Counted from the first letter of the stretch, positions 51,401 to 60,485 are shown. The stretch: DNA of 64,000 nt from Rhodoferax ferrireducens (GCA_002083775.1 MTEI01000001.1:248001-312000); one strand, 5' to 3'. Translations and numbers: made by a program. The notes: generated by a model from the sequence alone, not told the origin.

Positions 51401-52240
51401 CTAGCGGGCATCCACCAACAGAGAGGCGATCTGAACACCTTCCAGAGCATCGGTGGTGATGCCGTCAGCTCCCAGGCTCGCAGCGCTGCAGGCAGCCGAC
51501 AGGAAAGCCGGGCCACCCAACAGCACAGGAATCCTGCTGTTTCTCGACACTTTCTTCAAATTGGCGATCAAGTCCGGCAGACTGTCCACCTGCTGGGTCA
51601 GGCCGACAGACAACCCAATCAGATCAAACCATTCGTTTTTGGCTGTGGTGCACAACTCGCCCTGGGTTGTAGAAATCTCCACCACGACCTGCCAGCCATC
51701 CTTGCGAAAAAACTCAGACACCATGGCCAACCCGAGGATGTGCTGCGAACCCGGGGCGGATGCCAGCATGATGCGCTTGGACGGGCCGGCAATCTGGGGA
51801 CCGCTTTGGTATTCGTAACCAATCCTGTGTGTGATCTGATGCATTCGCAGCAGGCCCATGGTGACCTGCGTGAAGTCAGTACGCTCCTGCTCCCACATCT
51901 CGCCCAGGTGTCGTGCTGCGGGTGCAATCAGATTCAGGAAGATGCTGTCATTGTTCACGTTGTCAAGCAACAGCTTTTCAACGAACGCCAACACCTCCTC
52001 AGGCTCACGAGAAACACACAACTCCGCAAAAGCGGCCACTTCTGCTGCAGTGGGTTGGTAGGCCAGAACAAAGTCTTGGGCGTTAGCTGCGCTGGCGTGG
52101 GGATGTGCTTCAAGCAGGCGCGGGATGATTTGGCTCTCAATCAGGCTGCGCAGTGAGCCTGCGCATGCGTCATCCGGCGGGGAGCCAAATGGTTCGTAGG
52201 TTGCTTTTGGGGCTAATGAACGTGTGGCGCTGTTAAGCAT
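51401..52240 (-). CDS. ppaA: Cobalamin-binding photosystem regulator PpaA/AerR
   Basis: A 279-residue protein with a helical cap (about 60-140, including FLNLIAPAARHLGEMWEQER) and a C-terminal B12-binding Rossmann domain (155-279). The His of the short HxxG motif is at about 167 (SAPGSQHILG), and the usual Asp of DxHxxG is absent, as in AerR. The distal block VLLGGPAFL is conserved. Family knowledge: AerR/PpaA binds cobalamin in light and antagonises the repressor CrtJ/PpsR. It is divergent from crtE, whose promoter has PpsR sites. The usual partner ppsR is not beside it. Confidence 0.88.
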   Translation of the reverse strand: MLNSATRSLAPKATYEPFGSPPDDACAGSLRSLIESQIIPRLLEAHPHASAANAQDFVLAYQPTAAEVAAFAELCVSREPEEVLAFVEKLLLDNVNNDSIFLNLIAPAARHLGEMWEQERTDFTQVTMGLLRMHQITHRIGYEYQSGPQIAGPSKRIMLASAPGSQHILGLAMVSEFFRKDGWQVVVEISTTQGELCTTAKNEWFDLIGLSVGLTQQVDSLPDLIANLKKVSRNSRIPVLLGGPAFLSAACSAASLGADGITTDALEGVQIASLLVDAR

Positions 52241-52449
52241 ATGGGTCCCTGTGTGTTGTCGCGTTGGCGTGATAGGGTTGTTTTGCCCAGCATAAAGTCA
52301 ATCAAAGCCGCATTCATGGTAACCCCGGCGCTGATTTTGGCGCTCTTTTTGTCAAAGACCCGAGGCGATCCGGATATTTTTTTCATTATGAATCAAGCAA
52401 CACGGCGTTGTCACTAGGGGTTGCTACGTGGTTCTGAGCGGACTTTGAA

Positions 52450-52517
52450 TGTAAATATTGATTGACAACTTTTGGTGGATATATATAGTTGCGTACAAAT
52501 GTCAAGTTCACGTGACA
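52450..52517 (+). promoter_or_regulatory. crtE promoter with two PpsR/CrtJ operators
   Basis: TGTAAATATTGATTGACA (52450-52467) and TGTCAAGTTCACGTGACA (52500-52517) both fit TGT-N12-ACA exactly, 50 bp apart. TTGACA (52462-52467), 16 bp, then TATAGT (52484-52489) is a near-consensus sigma70 promoter whose -35 lies in operator 1. Operator 2 covers the start region. This arrangement suits cooperative repression in oxygen. Confidence 0.82.
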
Positions 52518-52531
52518 CAAAGTGAGGCTGT

Positions 52532-53437
52532 ATGGATCTGTTGAAGCGAGCTGAAAAATCCCTTGAATTTCACTTTGAACGAGCTGCAGGATCGGGTGCG
52601 CCACCCAGGTTGGTTGAGGCGATGCGTCATGCCGTGTTTTCTGGTGGTGCCCGGGTGCGCCCTCAGTTGGTGTTGTCGGTGGCCATGGCCTGCGGGGAAG
52701 ATGTTCCCGAGTTGACCGATGCCGCAGCCTGTGCTGTGGAACTGATGCACTGCGCGTCCCTGGTGCACGATGACATGCCGGCTTTTGACAATGCAGATAT
52801 TCGCCGTGGGCGGCCGTCTGTTCACAAAGCCTTTGGCGAACCCTTGGCACTGTTGGCCGGCGATGCTTTGATCGTGATGGCCTACCAGGTCTTGTTGAAC
52901 GCCGGGCAGGCGCATCCGGAGCGGCTGGTGCCCTTGATGCAAAACTTGAGCGCCGGCGTGGGTTTGCCATCGGGCATTGTGGCGGGCCAAGCGTGGGAAT
53001 GTGAGGTCAAAGCCGATCTGGGTCAATACCAGCGAGCCAAGACCGGTGCGCTTTTTGTGGCCGCCACCTGTGCAGGCGCCTTATGCTGTGCCAGTGATGC
53101 CAGTCCCTGGGCCACCTTGGGTGCCAGTCTGGGGGAAGCTTACCAAGTGGCAGACGATATTCGCGACGTCATGGGTCAGGCCATTTTGCTGGGTAAGCCA
53201 GCGGGTCAGGACGCCTTGCACGCCCGCCCCAGTGCCGCCAGCGAACTCGGTCTGGATGGCGCCATGGCACATTTTCAATCGCTGATTGAATTGGCTACCG
53301 CCAGTATTCCGCTGTGTTCGCACCGCGAATTGTTGAAGCAGTTGGTGCGTCGGGAAGCCGAACGCCTGGTGCCCAGCGAGGCCTTCGCGCAATACCGGCT
53401 GCAACAAAGCAGCTCGCGGCAAAGCCTGTCCGCTTGA
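52532..53437 (+). CDS. crtE: Geranylgeranyl diphosphate synthase CrtE
   Basis: A 301-residue trans-prenyltransferase. The first Asp-rich motif is DDMPAFD (80-86), the second DDIRD (208-212), with the usual RRGRPSVHKAFG between. SGGARVRP replaces the common GGKRxRP, so one basic residue of the diphosphate site differs. It adds isopentenyl diphosphate to make C20 precursor for carotenoids and the chlorophyll tail. First gene of the plus-strand photosynthesis superoperon. Confidence 0.93.
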   Translation: MDLLKRAEKSLEFHFERAAGSGAPPRLVEAMRHAVFSGGARVRPQLVLSVAMACGEDVPELTDAAACAVELMHCASLVHDDMPAFDNADIRRGRPSVHKAFGEPLALLAGDALIVMAYQVLLNAGQAHPERLVPLMQNLSAGVGLPSGIVAGQAWECEVKADLGQYQRAKTGALFVAATCAGALCCASDASPWATLGASLGEAYQVADDIRDVMGQAILLGKPAGQDALHARPSAASELGLDGAMAHFQSLIELATASIPLCSHRELLKQLVRREAERLVPSEAFAQYRLQQSSSRQSLSA

Positions 53438-53471
53438 TCGGGTCACTTCAGACGAACGTTGGGTAGCAGCT

Positions 53472-54647
53472 GTGGATAATTTGGATCTCGCCCGGGCCTC
53501 GCACGCCGGTATCAAAAGTCAGTCATGGATGGATGGGATTCATCAAAAAATTGATGATCTGATGACCCAGCCCGGGCTTTACCGGATGTCCATCTCCAAC
53601 CCCATGACGCGATGGCTGACACGCCGCCGAACCAAGCAGGTTTTTGATCTCATGTCAGGGTTTGTTCATTCGCAGGTGCTTCTGTCCTGTGTCAAGCTCA
53701 ACATTTTCTCGATGGTGCGCGAGGCGCCAGCCACGCTGGAGGAACTTGCTGTGCGCTGCAAGGTGCCCGCACCGGTGCTGCAACGGCTCATCTTGTCAGC
53801 CATTGCGCTACGGTTATTGGAGCATAGAAGCCAGCAGCGAATTGGGCTAGGGGCACTTGGAGCACCTCTTGCAGCGCATGAGGGCATTCGAGCCATGGTG
53901 GAACACAATAACTTGTTGTACCAAGACATGGCTGAGCCGCTGGACTTTTTGCGCGATGCCTGGCAAGGAGATATGGCCGCCTACTGGCCCTATGCGCACT
54001 CAGACGCACCCGCCCAGGAATCGCGCACAAAACTTGACCAGGTCGGGCGTTACTCGGCATTGATGGCCGCATCACAGAATTTTGTGATTGAAGAGATCCT
54101 GGCTGCTTATTCCTTTGGCAAGCATCGGTGCATGCTGGATGTGGGCTGTGGCATGGGGCGCTTTGTCGCCGCAGTGGCACAAAAGGAAAAGCAGCTCAAG
54201 TTCCAGCTCTTTGACCTGCCGGCAGTTTTGGGCTTGACACAGAAGAATCATGTCAGCTTGGGGTTGGACGCCAGGATGAGTTACCACCCGGGCAGCTTTT
54301 TCCAGGACGAACTACCCAAAGGCGCTGATCTGGTGACTTTGGTTCGTGTGGCACATGATCACCCGGACGGTGCTGTGCTGGGTATCTTGAAAAGAATCTA
54401 CCAAGCGCTTCCTGCTGGTGGCAGCCTCCTGTTGGCGGAGCCTATGGCGCAAGAGCCTGGCGACAAGCCGCTGGGAGATGCGTACTTCCATCTCTACTTG
54501 TTGGCCATGGGTGCCGGTCGTTACCGCACACCGGGTGAACTGAAGTCCATGTTGTTGGAGACTGGCTTCGAGCGGGTCGATCTGGTGCCCAATGCGATGC
54601 CTATTCACACCCGCATCCTGGTCGCTCGCAAGTCCAATGCGGCCTAG
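53472..54647 (+). CDS. crtF: Hydroxyneurosporene O-methyltransferase CrtF
   Basis: A 391-residue SAM methyltransferase. The SAM motif MLDVGCGMGRFVAAVA is at about 221-236, and the acidic/hydrophobic LFDLPAVL follows. The N-terminal dimerisation region starts before ATG 53526, so GTG 53472 is preferred. It methylates the C-1 hydroxyl in the spheroidene branch. 34 bp after crtE. Confidence 0.92.
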   Translation: MDNLDLARASHAGIKSQSWMDGIHQKIDDLMTQPGLYRMSISNPMTRWLTRRRTKQVFDLMSGFVHSQVLLSCVKLNIFSMVREAPATLEELAVRCKVPAPVLQRLILSAIALRLLEHRSQQRIGLGALGAPLAAHEGIRAMVEHNNLLYQDMAEPLDFLRDAWQGDMAAYWPYAHSDAPAQESRTKLDQVGRYSALMAASQNFVIEEILAAYSFGKHRCMLDVGCGMGRFVAAVAQKEKQLKFQLFDLPAVLGLTQKNHVSLGLDARMSYHPGSFFQDELPKGADLVTLVRVAHDHPDGAVLGILKRIYQALPAGGSLLLAEPMAQEPGDKPLGDAYFHLYLLAMGAGRYRTPGELKSMLLETGFERVDLVPNAMPIHTRILVARKSNAA

Positions 54648-54674
54648 GTATTTACCCTAATAGCCAGATTAAAC

Positions 54675-54714
54675 TGTAAATTCAAGTTGACAAATGTGAA
54701 TGTCAATCTAGAAT
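54675..54714 (+). promoter_or_regulatory. Internal bchC promoter with PpsR operator
   Basis: TGTAAATTCAAGTTGACA (54675-54692) fits TGT-N12-ACA. TTGACA (54687-54692), 16 bp, then TAGAAT (54709-54714) is a strong sigma70 promoter with its -35 in the operator. Further TGT half-sites at 54695 and 54701 are imperfect (AGA and AAA at the far end). The expected transcript start is 54720-54722, on the bchC ATG. Confidence 0.78.
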
Positions 54715-54720
54715 GAAATC

Positions 54721-55674
54721 ATGAAAGCACAAGCCATCGTTTTCCAGCAGCCCATGCATTTATCGGTGCAGGCTTTGGAGTTACCCGAGCTGGCAGACCA
54801 TCAAGTTCATGTGCAGGTGGAGTTCAGCGGGATCAGTACCGGAACAGAAAGATTGCTCTGGGATGGCTCCATGCCAGCGTTTCCCGGCATGGGTTATCCG
54901 CTGGTACCGGGGTATGAGACGGTTGGCCGGGTCATCAAGGTAGCCGGGGACTGCACCTTGAAAGTCGGGCAACGCGTGTTTCTTCCAGGTGCCAATTGTT
55001 TTCAGGGTGTTCGCAATTTGTTTGGTGGTTCTGCCTCGGATTTGGTAGTACCTCAGGAGCGTGCCATTCCTGTCCCAGAGGACCTCGGTGCGCAGGCCGT
55101 GCTGCTGGCGCTGGCCGCAACGGCCTACCACGCAGTGGCAGGTGGCGGCAAGCGTGAAGTAATTACCTCACCCGATCTGATTGTGGGTCATGGTGTGATG
55201 GGGCGCTTGCTGGCGCGGCTGACTGTGGCTTCTGGTGCGCCAGCGCCTACGGTGTGGGAAACGCAAGCGGTCCGCATGGATGGTGCCGAAGGTTACCGCG
55301 TGCTGCATCCTGATGATGATCCACGCAAAGATTACAAAGCCATCTACGACGTGAGCGGTGACAGCAATCTGCTTGACAAACTGATTTTGCGTTTGGCTCC
55401 CGGGGGCGAAGTTGTGTTGGCAGGTTTTTACAAACAAGACCTCCATTTCGCCTACGCCCCGGCATTCATGCGAGAAGCGCAGATTCGCACCGCTGCAGAG
55501 TGGAAGAGGGCAGATTTGCTGGCTGTGACTGAATTGGTCAGTACTGGCAGGCTGTCGCTTGAAGGCTTGATCACGCACCACCAGTCGCCAAAAAATGCTT
55601 TGGCCGCTTATGAAGTGGCCTTTGGTGATCCGCTTTGTTTGAAAATGATTATGGATTGGAGTGCCAACGCATGA
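54721..55674 (+). CDS. bchC: 2-Desacetyl-2-hydroxyethyl bacteriochlorophyllide a dehydrogenase BchC
   Basis: A 317-residue MDR-type dehydrogenase oxidising the C3 hydroxyethyl to acetyl, a late step to bacteriochlorophyll a. EFSGISTGTERLLWDGSMPA and FPGMGYPLVPGYETVGRV are the BchC hallmarks. MKAQAIVFQQP matches the family start at ATG 54721. No ribosome site is seen upstream and the promoter ends seven bases before the ATG, so the message may be leaderless. Confidence 0.95.
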   Translation: MKAQAIVFQQPMHLSVQALELPELADHQVHVQVEFSGISTGTERLLWDGSMPAFPGMGYPLVPGYETVGRVIKVAGDCTLKVGQRVFLPGANCFQGVRNLFGGSASDLVVPQERAIPVPEDLGAQAVLLALAATAYHAVAGGGKREVITSPDLIVGHGVMGRLLARLTVASGAPAPTVWETQAVRMDGAEGYRVLHPDDDPRKDYKAIYDVSGDSNLLDKLILRLAPGGEVVLAGFYKQDLHFAYAPAFMREAQIRTAAEWKRADLLAVTELVSTGRLSLEGLITHHQSPKNALAAYEVAFGDPLCLKMIMDWSANA

Positions 55675-56681
55675 CCACTCTGGGTACGCCTGCTGAGCAG
55701 ACCGTGAAGTTTGTCGAGCGGCTGCGGCAAGAAGCCGCAGAGCCTTTGCCAGAAGTGTCAACTGGCGCGCCAACCAAAGAGACTCAGATCATTGCGATTT
55801 ATGGCAAGGGTGGCATTGGCAAGAGTTTCACCCTGGCGAATTTGAGCTACATGATGGCTCAACAGGGTAAAAAAGTCCTGCTGATTGGCTGCGACCCCAA
55901 AAGTGATACGACCAGCTTGTTGTTTGGTGGCAAGGCATGCCCCACCATCATCGAGACATCGTCCCGGTTGAAATTGGCGGGTCAGGCAGTCAGCATCAGC
56001 GATGTCTGCTTCAAGCGTGATGGCGTCTTTGCCATGGAGTTGGGTGGCCCAGAAGTTGGGCGAGGCTGCGGAGGCCGGGGCATCATTCATGGCTTTGAGA
56101 CGCTGGAGAAGCTTGGTTTTCATGACTGGGGTTTTGACTACGTTTTGCTTGATTTTCTCGGCGACGTGGTCTGCGGTGGTTTCGGTTTGCCGATCGCACG
56201 TGACATGTGCCAAAAAGTCATTGTGGTTGGCAGCAACGATTTGCAGTCGCTGTATGTTGCCAACAACGTGTGTTCGGCGGTCGAATACTTCCGCAAACTC
56301 GGTGGGAACGTAGGTGTCGCCGGGATGGTCATCAACAAAGATGACGGTACGGGTGAGGCGGCCGCTTTTGCTGCCAACGCGGGTATACCGGTCTTGGCGG
56401 CTATTCCTGCCAACGAAGATATTCGCAGGAAAAGCGCCAGTTACGAAATCATCGGCATTCCAGGTGGTGAGTGGGGCCCCATGTTCGAGCAGCTCGCTGT
56501 CAACGTGGGTGAGGCGCCACCGGTGCGACCCAAGCCACAAACGCAAGATCAGTTACTGGGTTTGTTCAGTGCTGACGTTGTAGGCCGCAACGTGGTGCTT
56601 GAGCCTGCCACCTCGTTTGACATGGTGGGACGGCACGACGTGGTCAAACCCAGTTTGGAAGTCGTTTACGACAAGTCCTGA
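55671..56681 (+). CDS. bchX: Chlorophyllide a reductase iron protein BchX
   Basis: A 336-residue NifH-like ATPase. P-loop GKGGIGKS (45-52), Cys133 in GRGCGGRG and Cys168 in VVCGGFG bind the [4Fe-4S] cluster shared by the homodimer. It passes electrons with ATP hydrolysis to BchYZ, which reduces ring B of chlorophyllide a. Overlaps the bchC stop by 4 nt. Confidence 0.97.
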   Translation: MTTLGTPAEQTVKFVERLRQEAAEPLPEVSTGAPTKETQIIAIYGKGGIGKSFTLANLSYMMAQQGKKVLLIGCDPKSDTTSLLFGGKACPTIIETSSRLKLAGQAVSISDVCFKRDGVFAMELGGPEVGRGCGGRGIIHGFETLEKLGFHDWGFDYVLLDFLGDVVCGGFGLPIARDMCQKVIVVGSNDLQSLYVANNVCSAVEYFRKLGGNVGVAGMVINKDDGTGEAAAFAANAGIPVLAAIPANEDIRRKSASYEIIGIPGGEWGPMFEQLAVNVGEAPPVRPKPQTQDQLLGLFSADVVGRNVVLEPATSFDMVGRHDVVKPSLEVVYDKS

Positions 56682-56684
56682 GTC

Positions 56685-58238
56685 ATGACTGCTACCGCTT
56701 CCCTCGTTTCACCAAACCCATCAGAGATGCAGGTGACTGCATTGCAAGGTGACGGTATGGGTTGCCATGCTGGCGGTGAAAAGTTGTTGTCTGCAGCCAA
56801 AGCGGCTGGTAAGTCTGACATATTGAAGCAGTACGCCAAAGACTATCCGCAAGATGCCAAGGCGGGTCCGCACGATCAGCCGCAGAGCATGTGCCCAGCA
56901 TTTGGCTCTCTTCGCGTGGGTCTGCGCATGAGAAGAACAGCCACTATTCTTTCAGGGTCGGCATGTTGTGTTTACGGGTTGACATTCACCTCGCATTTTT
57001 ACGGTGCCCGGCGCAGTGTTGGTTATGTGCCGTTCAATTCTGAAACCCTGGTGACCGGCAAACTTTTTGAGGATATTCGGGAAGCCGTACATTTGCAGGC
57101 GGATCCCGCATCGCTTGACGCGATCGTTGTCATCAACCTCTGTGTACCAACGGCCAGCGGTGTGCCGTTGCAGCTACTTCCCAAAGAGATCAATGGTGTT
57201 CGCATCATTGGCATCGATGTCCCTGGTTTTGGTGTGCCGACACACGCCGAAGCCAAAGATGTTCTCGCGGGCGCCATGCTTCGGTACGCACGGCATGAAA
57301 TTCAAAGCGGGCCAGTGCAGGCGCCGCGCGGCGGTGTTGTAAACATGCCCACCGTGACCTTGTTGGGTGAAATGTTTCCTGCTGACCCGGTAGGCATCGC
57401 GCACCTGCTGGCCCCCATGGGGCTTGCCGCAGGGCCAGTGGTTCCTACTCGTGAATGGCGCGAACTGTACGCCGCGTTGGATTGTGTGGCAGTTGCCGCT
57501 ATTCATCCGTTTTACACCGCCAGTGTCCGTGAATTTGAAGCGGCAGGGCGCCCTGTTGTGGGTTCGGCGCCAGTTGGGCTGGACGGCACGGTATCTTGGT
57601 TGCAGTCGATTGGTGAGGCAGCGGGTGTTGCACAAGAAAAAATCGATTTGGCCAAGAATCAGGCATCAGTTGCTATCAAGGCTGCGCTGTCTTCCAATGC
57701 CATCACCGGGTGCATCACGCTGAGTGGTTATGAAGGCTCAGAGTTGTTGGTGGGGCGTTTGTTGGTGGAGTGTGGGGCTGATTTGAAATACGTCGGTTCT
57801 GCCTGCCCTGCAACACCCTGGAACAAAGCTGATGCTGACTGGCTGCGTTCCAAAGGCGTGCGGGTTCAGTTTCGCGCGTCGCTTGAGCAAGATATCGCTG
57901 CTGTTGAAGAATTCAAACCAGATTTGGCCATTGGCACCACGCCCGTCGTGCAAATGGCAAAGCAAATGTCCATCCCGGCGCTGTATTTCACCAATCTGAT
58001 ATCCGCACGCCCGTTGATGGGGGTGGCGGGGGCTGGTTCATTGGTGCAAGTGGTTCAGTCCGCTATTGGCAATCGTGCCCGCTTCGAAGCCATGACGGCT
58101 TTTTTCGAAAATGTTGGCTCTGGCGACACTGCTGGGGTGTGGGAAGATGTTCCGGTAGCTCATCCCGAGTTCCGCGCCGAGACACGTCGGCAGTTGGACC
58201 GCGCCCTCAAGAAGCGCAAGGCCGAGGAGATGGGCTGA
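56685..58238 (+). CDS. bchY: Chlorophyllide a reductase subunit BchY
   Basis: A 517-residue NifD-like subunit. [20 protein letters not shown] and [20 protein letters not shown] contain the conserved cysteines for the cluster shared with BchZ. ATG 56685 is three bases after the bchX stop. TGATG joins it to bchZ. Confidence 0.96.
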   Translation: MTATASLVSPNPSEMQVTALQGDGMGCHAGGEKLLSAAKAAGKSDILKQYAKDYPQDAKAGPHDQPQSMCPAFGSLRVGLRMRRTATILSGSACCVYGLTFTSHFYGARRSVGYVPFNSETLVTGKLFEDIREAVHLQADPASLDAIVVINLCVPTASGVPLQLLPKEINGVRIIGIDVPGFGVPTHAEAKDVLAGAMLRYARHEIQSGPVQAPRGGVVNMPTVTLLGEMFPADPVGIAHLLAPMGLAAGPVVPTREWRELYAALDCVAVAAIHPFYTASVREFEAAGRPVVGSAPVGLDGTVSWLQSIGEAAGVAQEKIDLAKNQASVAIKAALSSNAITGCITLSGYEGSELLVGRLLVECGADLKYVGSACPATPWNKADADWLRSKGVRVQFRASLEQDIAAVEEFKPDLAIGTTPVVQMAKQMSIPALYFTNLISARPLMGVAGAGSLVQVVQSAIGNRARFEAMTAFFENVGSGDTAGVWEDVPVAHPEFRAETRRQLDRALKKRKAEEMG

Positions 58239-59716
58239 TGTACATCCTCGACCATGATCGTGCGGGTGGCTATTGGGGCGCTGTTTACGTCTTTACCGCC
58301 ATCAAAGGCTTGCAAGTTGTCATCGATGGGCCGGTGGGATGTGAAAACCTGCCAGTGACTTCGGTTTTGCATTACACCGATGCGCTTCCACCCCATGAAT
58401 TGCCGATCGTTGTGACCGGATTGGGTGAGGAGCAATTGGGACGCGAAGGCACCGAAGGTGCGATGAAGCGCGCGCACGCCACCCTGGACCCGGATTTACC
58501 TGCCGTTGTCGTCACCGGATCGATTGCAGAAATGATTGGTGGCGGGGTGACACCAGAAGGTACCAATATCTTGCGGTTTCTGCCGCGCACCATTGACGAA
58601 GACCAGTGGCAATGCGCCAACCGCGCGATTTACTGGCTTTGGAGCGAGTACGGTTTGCGCAAGGTCCCGGCGCGTTCCCCGTTTTTGGATCGCCCTGCGT
58701 CCGAAAAACCGCGTGTCAATATCATTGGCCCGTCTTACGGCATGTTCAACTCTCCCAGCGATCTGGCAGAAGTGCGTCGTCTGGTCGAGGGGATCGGCGC
58801 TGAAGTGAATATGGTGTTTCCGCTTGGCAGTCACTTGGCAGATGTCCCCAATCTGGTAAACGCTGATGCCAATATTTGCATGTACCGCGAATTTGGGCGC
58901 ATGTTGTGTGAAGCGCTTGAGCGTCCCTACCTGCAAGCGCCGATTGGGCTTCACAGCACGACACAATTTTTGCGCAAGCTCGGAGAATTGCTGGGTCTGA
59001 ACCCTGAGCCTTTCATCGAGCGTGAGAGACACACAACGCTGAAGCCTCTGTGGGATTTGTGGCGTTCGGTGACTCAGGACTTTTTCTCAACGGCCAGTTT
59101 CGCCGTGGTTGCAAACGAAACCTATGCCCGTGGACTGAAAAATTTTCTGGAAGTTGAGATGGGGTTACCTTGCAAGTTCAGCGTCTCCAGGACAGCTGGC
59201 GCCAAGACAGACAACCACAAGATCCGTGAATTGTGTAAAACACAAACGCCTCTGATCATGTTTGGTAGCTACAACGAGCGGATGTATTTGAGTGAAATTT
59301 CTGGTGGTGGGCCCATGCGGGCATCGTTCATCCCTGCATCATTCCCTGGAGCGGTGATTCGCCGCCACACGGGCACGCCATTCATGGGCTACGGCGGTGC
59401 GACCTATGTCATTCAGGAAGTGTGCAACAGCCTTTTTGACGCGCTGTTCCATATTTTGCCATTGGGTTCTGATATGGACCGCGTGGATCCAACCCATGCC
59501 CGAGGTGTGGTTGTACCCAATGCAGCGTGGCAAGAATCAGCACAACAGCGCATGCGGGATTTGATCCAGAACCAACCGGTCTTGATCCAAATTTCAGCCG
59601 CAAAGCGGTTGCGCGATTTGGCAGAGAAGTTCACCCGTGAAGCTGGGCAAGTCACTGTTTCCGTGTCGCTCGTCGAGCGTGCGGGTGAAGAACTGGGATT
59701 AGGAGTTCATGCATGA
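58238..59716 (+). CDS. bchZ: Chlorophyllide a reductase subunit BchZ
   Basis: A 492-residue NifK-like subunit opening [19 protein letters not shown], with [20 protein letters not shown] holding the cluster Cys. The C-terminus carries a short basic/helical domain. ATG 58238 shares its A with the bchY stop. It ends the bchCXYZ block, 139 bp before pufB. Confidence 0.96.
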   Translation: MYILDHDRAGGYWGAVYVFTAIKGLQVVIDGPVGCENLPVTSVLHYTDALPPHELPIVVTGLGEEQLGREGTEGAMKRAHATLDPDLPAVVVTGSIAEMIGGGVTPEGTNILRFLPRTIDEDQWQCANRAIYWLWSEYGLRKVPARSPFLDRPASEKPRVNIIGPSYGMFNSPSDLAEVRRLVEGIGAEVNMVFPLGSHLADVPNLVNADANICMYREFGRMLCEALERPYLQAPIGLHSTTQFLRKLGELLGLNPEPFIERERHTTLKPLWDLWRSVTQDFFSTASFAVVANETYARGLKNFLEVEMGLPCKFSVSRTAGAKTDNHKIRELCKTQTPLIMFGSYNERMYLSEISGGGPMRASFIPASFPGAVIRRHTGTPFMGYGGATYVIQEVCNSLFDALFHILPLGSDMDRVDPTHARGVVVPNAAWQESAQQRMRDLIQNQPVLIQISAAKRLRDLAEKFTREAGQVTVSVSLVERAGEELGLGVHA

Positions 59717-59725
59717 GTTGTGATC

Positions 59726-59839
59726 TGCATGTCTCCATGCAAAGGCCTGCAAAGCCTTTGGTAGCAAGATGTCAAGGTTTCAAGCCTTGGCTACTCAGGT
59801 TGCGCGGGTTGTGCGCATCATCGGCCGAAAGGCTTTTTT
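59726..59839 (+). promoter_or_regulatory. Array of stem-loops between bchZ and pufB
   Basis: Hairpins in order: TGCATG/CATGCA (59726-59741); CAAAGGC/GCCTTTG (59740-59760), which shares two bases with the first; GTAGC..CAAGG/CCTTG GCTAC (59761-59794); TGCGC/GCGCA (59801-59817); and a small GCC-GAAA-GGC followed by six T (59824-59839). The set could trim or attenuate the long transcript and protect the 5' end of puf mRNA. Confidence 0.65.
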
Positions 59840-59855
59840 GTGAAGGAGTATTCGC

Positions 59856-59999
59856 ATGTCGAATCAAACCTCTATTTCCGGACTGACTGACGAGGAAGCC
59901 CAGGAGTTCCACAAGTTCTATGTTCAAGGCTTTGTGGGATTCACGGCAGTTGCTGTGGTTGCGCACGTTCTTGTTTGGGCTTGGCGTCCCTGGTTTTAA
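59856..59999 (+). CDS. pufB: Light-harvesting 1 beta polypeptide PufB
   Basis: A 47-residue protein: cytoplasmic [20 protein letters not shown], then a single span with the BChl-ligand His37 ([15 protein letters not shown]). The terminal WAWRPWF is the usual LH1-beta ending. GAAGGAG lies eight bases before ATG 59856. It pairs with PufA and BChl a in the ring round the reaction centre. Confidence 0.97.
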   Translation: MSNQTSISGLTDEEAQEFHKFYVQGFVGFTAVAVVAHVLVWAWRPWF

Positions 60000-60030
60000 T
60001 GCTGTCGTTTGGTTTTAAGGACTAGCTGTC

Positions 60031-60255
60031 ATGAATCAAAACCCTCATATACAAAGCGCTTTTTTGCACGTAGAGAAGTCGCCCGCGTTTTGGATGATTT
60101 TTGCACCGGTATTCGCTATCTTCTTTGTTGCATCCGTTCTGGCTTCGCTAGTAGGTGTGCAGTGGAGATCGTTGTTGCCCGGCGCTGAAAATTCAAAAGG
60201 CTTTATTGAAGGTGTGAGTTCAGCGGTTTACACACTCATGTCATACATTATTTAG
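60031..60255 (+). CDS. Unidentified 74-residue single-span protein between pufB and pufA (orf74)
   Basis: A small membrane protein with a short N-terminus ([18 protein letters not shown]), one hydrophobic span (about 19-43, [20 protein letters not shown]) and a 30-residue C-terminal part with [11 protein letters not shown] and an end [12 protein letters not shown]. Its only two His lie outside the span, so it is not a normal BChl-binding LH subunit. AAGGA lies nine bases before ATG 60031, and its stop forms part of the pufA ribosome site (TAGGAGAA), coupling the two. Single span plus LLPxxEN and amphipathic tail recall PufX in layout only; PufQ or the LH1 gamma subunit are other models. Not recognised by sequence. 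Confidence 0.75.
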   Translation: MNQNPHIQSAFLHVEKSPAFWMIFAPVFAIFFVASVLASLVGVQWRSLLPGAENSKGFIEGVSSAVYTLMSYII

Positions 60256-60266
60256 GAGAAATGACC

Positions 60267-60467
60267 ATGTGGAGAATTTGGCGTTTGTTCGACCCTATTC
60301 GGGTTATGGTTGCTCAAGGGATTTTCCTGTTTGCGTTGGCAGCGATGATTCACCTCATCTTGCTGGGTACCAACAAGTTCAACTGGCTCGATGGCCAACA
60401 CAAAGCAGGCGCAGTTGCCGTTCAAAACGCACCGCTGCCAGCAACAATTCCTGCAGCAGGGTCTTAA
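60267..60467 (+). CDS. pufA: Light-harvesting 1 alpha polypeptide PufA
   Basis: A 66-residue protein starting [17 protein letters not shown], one span with BChl-ligand His29 ([17 protein letters not shown]), then an Ala/Pro-rich tail. ATG 60267 is chosen over 60261 because TAGGAG spacing is better and LH1-alpha normally begins MW. Confidence 0.97.
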   Translation: MWRIWRLFDPIRVMVAQGIFLFALAAMIHLILLGTNKFNWLDGQHKAGAVAVQNAPLPATIPAAGS

Positions 60468-60485
60468 GGACTGTGTTCAAGGAAA

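Noticed and set aside
52252-52296. TGT-N12-ATA and TGT-N12-AAA upstream of ppaA as PpsR sites
   Set aside because: Each misses the ACA end; with this loose a pattern such matches occur by chance.
52317-52418. 33-codon frame in the ppaA-crtE intergenic region
   Set aside because: No Shine-Dalgarno and no similarity; the 291-bp gap is better explained by regulation.
53805-53850. Possible further dyad repeat in crtF (GCTACGG ... GGGCTAGGGGC)
   Set aside because: Arms do not pair and spacing differs from the other copies.
59824-59839. GCC-GAAA-GGC plus six T as a full terminator of bchZ
   Set aside because: A 3-bp stem is too weak for efficient termination; kept only as part of the structured region.
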